The notes below the pieces were generated by a model. That model saw only the letters and a list, made by a program, of their open reading frames with translations, was not told where the DNA came from and did no database searches. Shown here piece after piece: positions 7,536 to 16,250 of a DNA stretch of 64,000 bases. Made by a program: the position numbers and the translations under genes. Within the stretch, counting starts at the first letter, position 1. The number at the start of each line of letters is the position of its first letter. The DNA is from Rugamonas rivuli (lineage in GTDB: Bacteria; Pseudomonadota; Gammaproteobacteria; Burkholderiales; Burkholderiaceae_D): the NCBI RefSeq assembly GCF_009380165.1, contig NZ_WHUF01000007.1, positions 62,001-126,000 of the forward strand, read 5' to 3'.

Positions 7536-8616
7536 TCGCCTGCATGAACGGCAGGGGCGCGTGCTCGCGCACCAGGCGTCCGATGCTTTCGTTGGGTATC
7601 AGGCGGGCCGCCTCGCCGGCATCGGTGCTGACCACCGGCACGCCGCAATACAGGGCTTCCACCAGCACCACCGGCATGCCCTCGAAGGCCGAGGACAGGC
7701 ACAGGCAATCGACGGCATTCATCCATTCTGAAATCCGCTGATGGGAACGGGGGGCGAGGATGCGGACGTCGGCCTCCAGTCCCTGCTCGCGGATAAAGCG
7801 CCGCATGTCCGATTCCAGCTCGCCCGCACCTATCATGACCAGAACGGTATCGTCGCGGTGGCGCTTGAATTCCAGATACGCCTGCAGCAGCAACAGCGGG
7901 TCTTTTTGACCGACAAAGCGCCCCACGAACAGCAGTATTTTTTTGCCCCGGTCAAACTGGTGCTCTTGGGCGAATTGCTGTTTCAGCTGCGTGCGACCGG
8001 TCGCCGGCAAGGAACGGAAGACCGTCTCGTCGACCCAGGTGGGAATGAACTGGATGCAGTCGCGCATGGCCGGATAATGCTGTTGGTAGTGTGCGACCGC
8101 ATCGGCCCTGACGATATAGACCTGTTTGATCCGTGCGATCAAATGGCGCTCCAGCCAGAAATAGATGGCCGGGAAGCGCGACCATTTCACTTCGGATTTC
8201 GGGTTGTAATAGTCTTTCCCGTGATGGCCGTGCAGGAACAGGACTTTATGGTTGGACGCCAGCCAGAATATGGCGCTGGGCTCGATCCGGTGAAATTCCA
8301 GCAGGGCGCCGCGCAAGTCGATCTGTTTGCGGTGGCGCCACAAGGCGTAGGCGAATTTGAGCGTGCGCGGTATCTTCTCGCGTCGGCCGACAGGGGCCTC
8401 CATGACCGGGAGGAAATGAAAACTGCGCCCATCCAGTTCCAGCTGCTGCCAGCGGCCGACCGGGTGGCGCTGGATATCGACGCTGACGCCGACGAAATAG
8501 ATATCGAAGTCCGGTGGCGCAAATTTGATCAGCGCGTGAATAACGCTGCCTATGCCGCCCACGTTGGGATGGGTTGGGTCATAAGGATGAAATTGAATCA
8601 CGCGTCTCTTGGCCAT
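7381..8616 (-). CDS. Glycosyltransferase family 4 protein
   Basis: 411-residue GT-B fold retaining glycosyltransferase. The N-terminal half has HPNVGGIGSVIHALI, the usual acceptor-side glycine loop. The C-terminal nucleotide-sugar domain has ILLFVGRFVGQKDPLLLLQA and the E-x7-E motif in EGMPVVLVEAL, followed by CGVPVVSTDAGE. It probably adds a sugar to a surface polysaccharide or lipid at the inner membrane face. Donor and acceptor cannot be told. The ATG at 8616 has a GGGGGAAG Shine-Dalgarno-like sequence. Its last 155 bp overlap the tail of the convergent acyltransferase gene, an unusually long convergent overlap. About 147 bp of AT-rich DNA without a clear gene separates it from the TetR gene upstream. 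Confidence 0.9.
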   Translation of the reverse strand: MAKRRVIQFHPYDPTHPNVGGIGSVIHALIKFAPPDFDIYFVGVSVDIQRHPVGRWQQLELDGRSFHFLPVMEAPVGRREKIPRTLKFAYALWRHRKQIDLRGALLEFHRIEPSAIFWLASNHKVLFLHGHHGKDYYNPKSEVKWSRFPAIYFWLERHLIARIKQVYIVRADAVAHYQQHYPAMRDCIQFIPTWVDETVFRSLPATGRTQLKQQFAQEHQFDRGKKILLFVGRFVGQKDPLLLLQAYLEFKRHRDDTVLVMIGAGELESDMRRFIREQGLEADVRILAPRSHQRISEWMNAVDCLCLSSAFEGMPVVLVEALYCGVPVVSTDAGEAARLIPNESIGRLVREHAPLPFMQAIRQILSQPSDPWACQQQAAPYTAKTVLLGLHSRYRELLDSVDAEPPSAAVR

Positions 8617-8763
8617 ATTCTTCCCCCTGGATGGCCATTACAACAGACTGTGGTAGCGATGTAAATTTATTTATTAAACAGATAATTTATATTTATTTGC
8701 AATACCATCGCGCCGGGGGATGACGGACGCGCAGACCGGCTTTGCCATGCCATTTGTTTTGAT

Positions 8764-9369
8764 CTAGTGGAAGCCTTCGAACGACACTTTCAGCATATGG
8801 CGCACGATATCGTCGGTCGCCATCTTGCTGTACTTTTGCAGATACTCGACCGCCGGATCGCAGGTCCGCGCGTAGTAGCTGAACAGGATGACGTCGGTGG
8901 GCAGCTCGCGGTTGAGCTGGCCCAGCTGCTGCGCCTGCTTCACCAGGGCTTCCAGCTGCCGGTTCAGCTTCATGATGCGCAGCATGTATTTCACATTCCG
9001 TATCAGCATATCGCGCACGTGGGGGCTGGTGGACGGCAGGAACGGCAAGCCGCCATCGAGACGCACCCGCAGCGCCCATTCCAGGAGCGCCGACAATTTC
9101 TGCAACGCACTCAGCGCCGGATCGAGCGCGGCGACGTAGTCCAGTGCGCCATCGAGCAAGCGTATCAGCGCCTCGCCCACCAGCTCCTCCTTCGACTTGA
9201 AGTGCTTGTACAGGCTGGGTTTGGAGATGCCCACCGCGCCGGCGACGTCATCCATGGTCATCAAGTCATAGCCTTTTTGGCTCAGCACGGCGGTCGCGGC
9301 ATCGAGGATCGCATTTTCGCGCAGCTTAAACGCTTGATTTTTAAAGCTTAATCTGGGAAGGATACTCAT
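8764..9369 (-). CDS. TetR family transcriptional regulator
   Basis: 201-residue regulator with an N-terminal TetR helix-turn-helix: AILDAATAVLSQKGYDLMTM, then DDVAGAVGISKPSLYKHFKS, with the family's L-Y-x-H-F recognition helix. The remaining 140 residues form the ligand-binding and dimerisation domain, with no recognisable ligand signature. The start at 9369 (MSILPRLSFKNQ) is preferred over an upstream in-frame codon at 9480, because the extra 37 residues are atypical and would overlap the divergent gene. It is divergent from the nine-gene photolyase/lipid cluster. A perfect 6-bp inverted repeat lies in the shared promoter region, so local repression of the cluster is the simplest model. Confidence 0.9.
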   Translation of the reverse strand: MSILPRLSFKNQAFKLRENAILDAATAVLSQKGYDLMTMDDVAGAVGISKPSLYKHFKSKEELVGEALIRLLDGALDYVAALDPALSALQKLSALLEWALRVRLDGGLPFLPSTSPHVRDMLIRNVKYMLRIMKLNRQLEALVKQAQQLGQLNRELPTDVILFSYYARTCDPAVEYLQKYSKMATDDIVRHMLKVSFEGFH

Positions 9370-9381
9370 TGGTAAATTTAC

Positions 9382-9397
9382 GCTACTAATCAGTAGC
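9382..9397. promoter_or_regulatory. Putative TetR operator between the divergent promoters
   Basis: GCTACT-AATC-AGTAGC is a perfect inverted repeat (6-bp arms, 4-bp spacer). It sits 13 bp upstream of the tetR-type ATG and 71 bp upstream of the FAD oxidoreductase ATG. Size and place fit a TetR-family operator; binding is inferred. Confidence 0.5.
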
Positions 9398-9467
9398 TTT
9401 TGTTGTGTGGTGGTAGTAATATTAGCACGCCGGTACAAAAGGCGGTCAAAATAACCATCCAAACGAC

Positions 9468-10748
9468 ATGAATCTGCCACGCAAACGTATCGCCATCATT
9501 GGTTCAGGCATCTCCGGCCTGGCCAGCGCCTATTTCCTCAGCCGCAAGCACGACGTCGTGCTGTTCGAGGCGGCGGGCTATCTGGGCGGCCATACCAACA
9601 CCGTCGACGTCACGCTGGAGGGACACACCCACGGCGTCGACACCGGCTTCCTGGTGTACAACGAGCGCACCTACCCCAACCTGGTGGCCCTGTTCGACGA
9701 ACTGGAGGTGGCCAGCAACGCCAGCGACATGTCGTTCGCCGTGTCCATGGACGGCGGCGCGCTGGAATGGGCGGGCACCAGCCTGGCCACCGTGTTCGCC
9801 CAGCTCGCCAACCTCGGCTCGCCGTCCTTCCTGCGCATGCTGTGGGATATCCTGCATTTCAACCGCAACGCCGAGCGCTTCCTCCAATTGTCCAGCCAGG
9901 CCGGCCTGACGCTGGGACAGCTGCTGCAGCAGCAGCGCTACGGCGCGCGCTTCCGCGACGCCTACCTGCTGCCGATGGCCGCGGCCATCTGGTCCAGTTC
10001 GCCCAACGACATCCTGAACTTTCCGGCGGCGACCTTCCTGCGCTTTTGCCTGAACCATGCGCTGTTGCAGGTCAACGACCGTCCGCAATGGCGCACGGTG
10101 GCGGGCGGTGCGCGCCACTACGTCGAGAAGATCGCCGCCGTGCTGCCGGACTGCCGCCTGAACACACCCGTGCGCGCGGTGCTGCGCGAGGGCGGCAAGC
10201 TGCTGGTCTCCACCGCCGGCGGCACCGAAGCCTTCGACGACGTGGTGTTCGCCACCCATGCGCCGACCACGCTGTCGCTGCTGCTCAATGCCGGCGAGGC
10301 CGAGCGCGCCATCCTCGGCGGCGTGCGCTACCAGCCCAACACCGCCTATCTGCACACGGACGCGAACCTGATGCCGCGCCGGCGCAAGGTCTGGGCCGCC
10401 TGGAACTACCTGGCCGGCGCGCAGTCTTCCGGACAGCGTCCGGTCTGCGTCAGCTACTGGCTGAACCAGTTGCAGGCGCTGCCGTTCGCGACGCCGGTCA
10501 TCGTCACGCTCAACCCTTACACGCCGCCCGCCGCCGGCACGCTGCTGGCCAGGTTCGAATACGATCATCCGATCATGGACCAGGCCACCGTCCGCGCGCA
10601 GCAGCAACTGGCGCAGATACAGGGCAAGGACGGCATCTGGTACGCCGGCGCCTGGACCGGCTACGGCTTCCACGAGGACGGCTTGAAATCGGCGCTGCGC
10701 ATCGCGACGGCATTCGACGCCGCGCCCGCCTGGACCACGCTGCCATGA
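9468..10748 (+). CDS. FAD-dependent amine oxidase/desaturase-like oxidoreductase
   Basis: 426-residue flavoprotein. The N-terminal dinucleotide-binding fold is clear: IAIIGSGISGLASAYFLS, with an acidic residue closing the second strand (VVLFEAAGYLGGHT). The C-terminal FAD contact is GIWYAGAWTGYGFHEDG, typical of the NAD(P)-binding amine oxidase family linked to cyclopropane fatty-acid synthase genes. It heads a nine-gene translationally coupled run and overlaps the next gene by ATGA. In similar clusters of other bacteria this protein is thought to oxidise or desaturate modified fatty acyl chains; that role is inference here. The TetR-type palindrome lies upstream. Confidence 0.9.
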   Translation: MNLPRKRIAIIGSGISGLASAYFLSRKHDVVLFEAAGYLGGHTNTVDVTLEGHTHGVDTGFLVYNERTYPNLVALFDELEVASNASDMSFAVSMDGGALEWAGTSLATVFAQLANLGSPSFLRMLWDILHFNRNAERFLQLSSQAGLTLGQLLQQQRYGARFRDAYLLPMAAAIWSSSPNDILNFPAATFLRFCLNHALLQVNDRPQWRTVAGGARHYVEKIAAVLPDCRLNTPVRAVLREGGKLLVSTAGGTEAFDDVVFATHAPTTLSLLLNAGEAERAILGGVRYQPNTAYLHTDANLMPRRRKVWAAWNYLAGAQSSGQRPVCVSYWLNQLQALPFATPVIVTLNPYTPPAAGTLLARFEYDHPIMDQATVRAQQQLAQIQGKDGIWYAGAWTGYGFHEDGLKSALRIATAFDAAPAWTTLP

Positions 10749-11521
10749 AGCCGCCCGCCGCCCAGCTGGTGCACGGCCAGGTGATGCACGCGCGCCTGCG
10801 CCCGGCGCCGCACCGCTTCGTCTATCCGCTGTTTTACGTGCGCCTGAACCTGGCCCGGCTGGACGACTGCAATTCGCGCTGGTTCGGCGTGGACCGCTGG
10901 CGGCCGCTGTCGATCCGCCGCCGCGACTATGGCCCGCGCGACGGCTCCAGCCTGGAACAATGGATGCGCGCACTGCTGCGCGAGCACCACATCGCCGCCG
11001 ACGGCGAGATCTGGCTGCAGACCTTTCCGCGCGTCGCCGGCTACGCATTCAATCCCGTCAGCTTCTGGCACTGCCACCACGCCGACGGCCGGCTGTGCGC
11101 CGTGCTGGCCGAGGTCAACAACACCTTCGGCGAAAGCCACCGCTACCTGATGCGCGTCGCCCCGACGGTGGGCGACACCGGCACCGCCCGCGCCGACAAG
11201 CAGATGCACGTGTCGCCGTTCTGCGAGGTCGCAGGGCACTACCGCTTCCGCTTCCGCCTGGGCGGCGCCAGCCACTGCACCGGCCTCGACTACTACGACG
11301 GCGACGGCCTGCTGCTGCGCACCGCGCTCAGCGGCCGTCCCGCACCCATGACCGACCGCGCCGTGGCCGGCGCGTTGCTGCGCTATCCGCTGCTGGGGCT
11401 GGGCATTGTGTTCCGCATTCACTGGCAGGCGCTCAGGCTCTGGCTGAAGCGCGTCCCGTTCTTCAGCAAGCCGCCCGCCCCCGCCCATCACACCACCGTG
11501 CACCAGGAGACTGCCCGATGA
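10745..11521 (+). CDS. DUF1365 domain-containing protein
   Basis: 258-residue protein of the DUF1365 family, which regularly accompanies cyclopropane-fatty-acyl synthase genes. Visible signatures are the N-terminal H-x-R-x-x-P-x-x-H-x-F-x-Y-x motif in HARLRPAPHRFVYPLFY and the central RVAGYAFNPVSFWHCHHADG. Its biochemical role is unestablished; involvement in fatty-acyl modification is inferred from the neighbours. It starts in the ATGA overlap with the FAD oxidoreductase gene and ends in another ATGA overlap with the synthase gene. Confidence 0.9.
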   Translation: MKPPAAQLVHGQVMHARLRPAPHRFVYPLFYVRLNLARLDDCNSRWFGVDRWRPLSIRRRDYGPRDGSSLEQWMRALLREHHIAADGEIWLQTFPRVAGYAFNPVSFWHCHHADGRLCAVLAEVNNTFGESHRYLMRVAPTVGDTGTARADKQMHVSPFCEVAGHYRFRFRLGGASHCTGLDYYDGDGLLLRTALSGRPAPMTDRAVAGALLRYPLLGLGIVFRIHWQALRLWLKRVPFFSKPPAPAHHTTVHQETAR

Positions 11522-12723
11522 ACCGCACCTTATCCACCGCCGCGCTGTCGGCCCCCGTCGGCGCGCGCATGTTCCTGGCGCTGCTCAACAATATTCGTCA
11601 CGGCCACCTGGAGCTGATCACGCCCTGCAATACCCGCATGGTGTTCGGCGACGCCCACGCGCCCACCGGCGCCACGCTGCAACTGCATGACTGGCGTGCC
11701 TGCCAGCGCATCCTGCGCGCGGGCGACATCGGCTTTGCCGAGGCCTACGCCGCCGGATGGGTCGCCACGCCCGACCTGACCGCGCTGCTGCGCCTGGCGC
11801 TGCGCAACGAAGCGTCGCTGGACCAGCTGGTGTTCGGCGGCGCGCTGGCGCGTTGCTGGTACCGTCTGCGGCACTGGCTGCGGCCCAACACCCGCAAGGG
11901 CAGCCAGCGCAACATCCACGCCCACTACGACATTGGCAACGACTTCTACCAGCTGTGGCTCGATCCCAGCTGGACCTATTCCAGCGCGCTGTTCGACGGC
12001 GACTACAGCCTGTCGCTGCAAAGTGCGCAGCAGCGCAAGTACCAGCGCATCATCGACACGCTGCAACTGCGGCCGGGCCAGCGCGTGCTGGAAATCGGTT
12101 GCGGCTGGGGCGGCTTCGCCGAGCAGGCCGCGCAGCAGGGCATCCATGTGCACGGCGTGACGATTTCGCCGTCGCAGCTGGAAGTGGCGCAGCGCCGCGT
12201 GCAGGCGCAGGGGCTGCAGGACCGGGGCCGGCTGGAACTGTGCGACTACCGCGACCTGAACGGCGAATACGACGCCGTGGTGTCGATCGAAATGTTCGAG
12301 GCGGTGGGCGAGCAGTACTGGCAGCAGTATTTCCGCACCGTCGCGGCCCGGCTGAAGGCTGGCGGGCAGGCGCTGGTGCAGTCGATCACCATCGGCGAAC
12401 AGTATTTCCCGCGCTACCGCAGCAGCGCCGACTTCATCCAGCAGTACATCTTCCCCGGCGGTATGTTGCCCAGCGTGGAGAGGTTTGAACGACAGGCGGC
12501 CCGCTGCGGCCTGCAACCGTTGCAGCGTCACGCTTTCGGCCGCGACTATGCGGAAACGCTGCGCCGCTGGGACGTCCAGTGCCGCAACGCCCACCACCAG
12601 ATCGCCGGCCAGGGCTTCGACGAGCACTTCATGCGCATCTGGCATATGTATTTCGCCTACTGCGAGGCCGCCTTTGACGAGGGACGCACCGATGTTGTCC
12701 AATTCCTGCTGCAAAAGGCCTGA
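11518..12723 (+). CDS. cfa: Cyclopropane-fatty-acyl-phospholipid synthase family protein
   Basis: 401-residue SAM-dependent methyltransferase that acts on double bonds of membrane phospholipid acyl chains. The N-terminal domain is followed by NIHAHYDIGNDFYQLWLDPS, the hallmark loop of the family. Then come the SAM-binding motif VLEIGCGWGGFAEQAAQ and the active-site region VSIEMFEAVGEQYW and YIFPGGMLPS. Length is normal. In related light or singlet-oxygen clusters, homologues make cyclopropane or methylated/furan fatty acids, so the exact product (ring or methyl) is uncertain. It overlaps the previous gene by 4 bp and the following gene by 32 bp. Confidence 0.93.
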   Translation: MNRTLSTAALSAPVGARMFLALLNNIRHGHLELITPCNTRMVFGDAHAPTGATLQLHDWRACQRILRAGDIGFAEAYAAGWVATPDLTALLRLALRNEASLDQLVFGGALARCWYRLRHWLRPNTRKGSQRNIHAHYDIGNDFYQLWLDPSWTYSSALFDGDYSLSLQSAQQRKYQRIIDTLQLRPGQRVLEIGCGWGGFAEQAAQQGIHVHGVTISPSQLEVAQRRVQAQGLQDRGRLELCDYRDLNGEYDAVVSIEMFEAVGEQYWQQYFRTVAARLKAGGQALVQSITIGEQYFPRYRSSADFIQQYIFPGGMLPSVERFERQAARCGLQPLQRHAFGRDYAETLRRWDVQCRNAHHQIAGQGFDEHFMRIWHMYFAYCEAAFDEGRTDVVQFLLQKA

Positions 12724-13258
12724 CCCCGCCTGGCTGCGGCTGGCCCGGCAAGGGGTTCTGCTGTGCTGCTTTTTAGCGAGCGGCCTGTGCAGCGCCGCCA
12801 GCTGGCGCGACGAGCTGCCCCGCGCCGAGGCGCTGGGCGAAGGCGAACTGCGCTGGCTGGGCTTTCGCATCTACCGCGCCACGTTGTGGGCGGAGCAGCG
12901 GCCGTTCCAGCCCGAGCGCGCGTTCGCGCTGCAACTGCACTACTACCGCAGCATCAGCCGCCAGCGCCTGGTGCAGACCAGCCTGGACGAAATCCAGCGC
13001 CTGAACGGCGCAGCCATCGACGCGGTCACGCTGGCGCAATGGGACAAGTCGCTGAACCGCGCCTTCACCGATGTCGCCCCCGGCGAAGAGCTGACCGGCG
13101 TGTATGTGCCCGGCCACGGCATGCGCTTCTACAACCAGCAGCGTCTGCTGGCGGACATCGACGATCCGCAACTGGCGCGCGCCTTCTTCGGCATCTGGCT
13201 CGACGAGCGGACCCGCGATCAAGACTTGCGCCGCAAACTGATGGGAGCCACGCAGTGA
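12692..13258 (+). CDS. Chalcone isomerase-like exported protein
   Basis: 188-residue protein with a signal-peptide-like N-terminus (LARQGVLLCCFLASGLCSAA), then a domain of the bacterial chalcone-isomerase-like type: LRWLGFRIYRATLW, LQLHYYRSISRQRLV, and a C-terminal ARAFFGIWLDERT. These proteins bind hydrophobic molecules and occur with cyclopropane synthase and photolyase genes; catalytic activity is unproved. The ATG at 12692 lies inside the end of cfa and follows GAGGGA, so translation is coupled. It ends in a GTGA overlap with the MFS gene. Confidence 0.85.
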   Translation: MLSNSCCKRPDPAWLRLARQGVLLCCFLASGLCSAASWRDELPRAEALGEGELRWLGFRIYRATLWAEQRPFQPERAFALQLHYYRSISRQRLVQTSLDEIQRLNGAAIDAVTLAQWDKSLNRAFTDVAPGEELTGVYVPGHGMRFYNQQRLLADIDDPQLARAFFGIWLDERTRDQDLRRKLMGATQ

Positions 13259-14529
13259 AGCCCGCCGCCGCGCCGCCGCGCTGGTGGCGCCTGGCCGCCT
13301 ACGGCCTGCTCGGCCTGCCGCTGGCCATGGCCGCGCTGCCCGTGTACGTGCAGGTGGGGGCGTACTACAGCATGTTGCGCGGCGTGCCGCTGGCGCAGCT
13401 GGGCTGGGTGCTGTTTGCCGCGCGCCTGCTCGACACCTTGCAAGATCCGCTGCAGGGCCACGTCATCGACCGCCTGCGCAACGGCATCGCGCGCTGGCTG
13501 GCGCTGGGCGGCGCCGTGCTCGCGCTGGCTTTCGCGGGCCTGTGGCAGCCGCCCGCCAACGAAGTGGCCGCAGCCGCGTGGCTGGGCGCCATGCTGGTGC
13601 TGGCCTACAGCGCCCACAGCATGTTGAACATCGCCTACCTGACGTGGGGCGCGCGCCTGGGCGGCGGCGCCCTGCTGTCCGCCTCGGCCTGGCGCGAAGG
13701 CGCGGGACTGGCGGGCATGATCGTCGCCAGCGTGATCCCCGCCACCATCATGAGCGGCGACGCCGAACGCATCCCCGCCCGCATGGCGCTCTACAGCCTG
13801 GCGTTTGCCGCGCTGCTACTGGCCGCCCTGCTGGCGCTGCTGAAACTGGCGCCCGCGTGGCCGGCCGTCACCGAACGGGCAAGCGGCTGGCGCGGCACGC
13901 TGCGGCGCATGGCGTCGAACCGCACCTTCCTGCGTTTGCTTGCGCCGTATTTCCTCAATGCCTGTTCGGTGTCGCTGCCGGCGACGCTGGCGCTGTTTTT
14001 CATCCGCGACCGGCTGCACGCGGCGCCGCTGGCCGGCGCCTTCCTCGGCTGCTATTTCATTTCCGCCGCCTGCGGCCTGCCGCTGTGGACCGCGCTGGCC
14101 CGCCGCATCGGCGTGCTGCCGTGCTGGCGTATCGGCATGGCGCTGGCCATCGCCAGCTTTGCCGGCGCCGGGCTGCTGGGCGAGGGCGACGTGCTGCTCT
14201 ACTTTGCCGTCTGCATCGCCGCCGGCGCGGCGCTGGGCGCCGACCTGGCCATGCCGCCGGTGCTGCTGGCCGAGCTGATCGGAACCGGCGAAGCGGCCGG
14301 CGCCTACTACGGCGTGCTGACGCTGCTGGGCAAGCTGGCGCTGGCCTTGTCCGGACTGGCGCTGCCGCTGCTGGCCGCGCTCGGATACCAGCCCGGCGTG
14401 GCCGGCGGCGCCGCGCTGGCGCTGGTGTACGCCGCCGTCCCTTGCCTGCTCAAACTGCTGGCGATGGCCGCGCTGTGGCGCTTCCATCCGGCATCCATGC
14501 CCGTCGTACGCTACTGGAGTTCACCATGA
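13255..14529 (+). CDS. MFS transporter, sugar:cation symporter (GPH/MFS_2) type
   Basis: 424-residue, twelve-segment inner-membrane carrier. The repeated motif LLDTLQDPLQGHVIDRLRNG after the second helix is the D-x-x-x-D-P-x-x-G pattern of the GPH subfamily of the major facilitator superfamily. A GTG start overlaps the upstream stop (GTGA), and the end overlaps the DUF3833 ATG. In conserved clusters of this kind the carrier always travels with lipid-modifying genes, so a lipid or lipid precursor is as plausible a cargo as a sugar. The substrate is unknown. Confidence 0.88.
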   Translation: MKPAAAPPRWWRLAAYGLLGLPLAMAALPVYVQVGAYYSMLRGVPLAQLGWVLFAARLLDTLQDPLQGHVIDRLRNGIARWLALGGAVLALAFAGLWQPPANEVAAAAWLGAMLVLAYSAHSMLNIAYLTWGARLGGGALLSASAWREGAGLAGMIVASVIPATIMSGDAERIPARMALYSLAFAALLLAALLALLKLAPAWPAVTERASGWRGTLRRMASNRTFLRLLAPYFLNACSVSLPATLALFFIRDRLHAAPLAGAFLGCYFISAACGLPLWTALARRIGVLPCWRIGMALAIASFAGAGLLGEGDVLLYFAVCIAAGAALGADLAMPPVLLAELIGTGEAAGAYYGVLTLLGKLALALSGLALPLLAALGYQPGVAGGAALALVYAAVPCLLKLLAMAALWRFHPASMPVVRYWSSP

Positions 14530-15059
14530 AAACCTTGTTCTGCGGCCTGCTGCTGGCCTTGCTCGCCGGCTGCGCCGGTCCCGACGTCCAGCAATACAAG
14601 GCGCAACAGCCCGCGCTCGACCTGGCCGCCTACTTCACCGGCACCACCGACGCCTGGGGCATGTTCCAGCGGCGTGGCGGCGCGGTGCAAAAACGCTTCC
14701 ACGTCGTCATCACCGGCACCAGCAGCGAAGGCGTGCTGACGCTCGACGAACAGTTTCGCTACGACGACGGCAGCACCCAGCGCCGCGTATGGCGCCTGAC
14801 GCGTGCCGCTGACGGCCGCTGGCGCGGGCGCGCCGACGACGTCAAGGGCGAGGCGCAGGGCGAACTGGCCGGCAATGCGCTGCGCTGGCAATACACGCTG
14901 CTGCTGCCGGTCGACGGCAGCACCTACGAGATGGCCTTCGACGACTGGATGTTCCTGATCGACGACTGCACGATGATCAACCGCGCCAGCATGGCCAAGT
15001 TCGGCGTCGAGCTGGGTCAAGTCACGCTGATGTTCCGGAGGCGCGCATGCGGCCCCTGA
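14526..15059 (+). CDS. DUF3833 family lipoprotein
   Basis: 177-residue lipoprotein. The signal peptide MKTLFCGLLLALLAGC carries a clear lipobox. The mature part (FTGTTDAWGMFQRRGGAV, VITGTSSEGVLTLDEQFRYD, then YEMAFDDWMFLIDDCTMINR) is characteristic of DUF3833, a lipocalin-like beta-rich family. It is likely anchored in the outer or inner membrane facing the periplasm, where a lipid-handling role would suit the neighbourhood; this is inference. The ATG overlaps the MFS stop by 4 bp and the end overlaps the SDR gene by 13 bp. Confidence 0.9.
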   Translation: MKTLFCGLLLALLAGCAGPDVQQYKAQQPALDLAAYFTGTTDAWGMFQRRGGAVQKRFHVVITGTSSEGVLTLDEQFRYDDGSTQRRVWRLTRAADGRWRGRADDVKGEAQGELAGNALRWQYTLLLPVDGSTYEMAFDDWMFLIDDCTMINRASMAKFGVELGQVTLMFRRRACGP

Positions 15060-15826
15060 ACCGGACGATCACGGCGTGGGCCGGCCGGCGCGTGTGGCTG
15101 GTCGGCGCCTCCAGCGGCATCGGCGCCGCGCTGGCCCAGGAGCTGCTGCTGGCGGGTGCGCGGGTGGCGCTGTCGGCCCGCCGCGCCGAGCTGCTGCAAG
15201 GCGTCGCCGCCGGGCATCCGCAAGCCATCGTCGCGCCCTTCGACATCCTGGACCAGGATGCATGGGCCGAGCGCTACCAGTACATCTGCGAACAGGCCGG
15301 CGGCGTCGACCTGATCGTGTTCTGCGCCGCCGCCTACCACCCCGAGCGCAGCTGGGATGTCAGCCCGGACGGCGCCGCCCACACGCTGGCCGTGAACCTG
15401 GGCAGCGTCTACACCGGCCTGGCCACGGTGCTGCCGGCCATGCTGGCGCGCGGCAGCGGCGGCATCGCCATCGTCGCCAGCGTGGCGGGCTATGTCGGCC
15501 TGCCCAATGCCAGCGTGTACGGACCCAGCAAAGCCGCGCTGATCAATCTGGCGGAACTGCTGTACACCGACCTGCGGCCGCGCGGACTGGACGTCTATCT
15601 GATCAATCCCGGCTTCGTGCAGACGCCGCTGACCGCGCAAAACCAGTTCGCCATGCCGGCGTTGCAGACACCGCAGGCGGCGGCCAAGGCCATACGGCGC
15701 GGTTTCGCCGCCGGCCTGTTCGAAATCCACTTTCCGAAACGCTTCACGCTGATGCTCAAACTGCTGCGCTGGCTGCCGTACCGCTGGCGCTTTGCCCTGA
15801 TCACCCACTTCCTGGTGCCGCAATGA
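15047..15826 (+). CDS. Short-chain dehydrogenase/reductase
   Basis: 259-residue classical SDR. The cofactor motif is VWLVGASSGIGAALAQELL (T/A-G-x-x-x-G-I-G near residue 20), and the catalytic serine and Y-x-x-x-K are visible in VASVAGYVGLPNASVYGPSK. The C-terminus is basic and hydrophobic (FTLMLKLLRWLPYRWRF), suggesting membrane association. It probably reduces or oxidises a lipid-derived carbonyl or alcohol; the substrate is unknown. It overlaps both neighbours in the nine-gene run. Confidence 0.92.
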   Translation: MRPLNRTITAWAGRRVWLVGASSGIGAALAQELLLAGARVALSARRAELLQGVAAGHPQAIVAPFDILDQDAWAERYQYICEQAGGVDLIVFCAAAYHPERSWDVSPDGAAHTLAVNLGSVYTGLATVLPAMLARGSGGIAIVASVAGYVGLPNASVYGPSKAALINLAELLYTDLRPRGLDVYLINPGFVQTPLTAQNQFAMPALQTPQAAAKAIRRGFAAGLFEIHFPKRFTLMLKLLRWLPYRWRFALITHFLVPQ

Positions 15827-16248
15827 CCGATCCCGAACCCCTGTTGGCCTGGTATGCCGCGCTGACGCCGCACACCGTTGCGCGGGCCCGCGAATTCTAC
15901 GCAGCCGATGCGCAGTTTCGCGACCCCTTCAACGACGTGCGCGGCGTGGCCGCCATCGAGGCGATTTTCCGTCACATGTTTGTCCACACCGAGGAGCCGC
16001 GCTTCGTCATCGGCGAGCGCATCGTGCAGGGCGACCAGGCCTTCGTCACCTGGCTGTTTGTGTTCCGGCTGCGCGGCGTGCCGTACCAGATCGCCGGCGG
16101 CAGCCACCTGCGCTTCAACCAGGACGGCCTGGTGGTCGTCCACCGCGACTACTGGGACGCCGCCGAGGAACTGCTGGCCAAGCTGCCCCTGATCGGCGCC
16201 CCGATTCGCTGGCTGCGCCGCCGCTTCCGCGTTCCCGTGCTGGATTGA
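15823..16248 (+). CDS. NTF2-like (SnoaL-type) protein
   Basis: 141-residue single-domain protein with the cone-shaped NTF2-like fold pattern: FYAADAQFRDPFNDVRGVAA, IFRHMFVHTEEPRFVI, then GGSHLRFNQDGLVVVHRDYW. Members of this family act as small isomerases, hydratases or ligand carriers. No specific catalytic set can be named here. A similar gene accompanies SDR, DUF1365, Cfa and photolyase genes elsewhere. The ATG overlaps the SDR stop by 4 bp, and the photolyase gene follows after 2 bp. Confidence 0.85.
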   Translation: MTDPEPLLAWYAALTPHTVARAREFYAADAQFRDPFNDVRGVAAIEAIFRHMFVHTEEPRFVIGERIVQGDQAFVTWLFVFRLRGVPYQIAGGSHLRFNQDGLVVVHRDYWDAAEELLAKLPLIGAPIRWLRRRFRVPVLD

Positions 16249-16250
16249 AC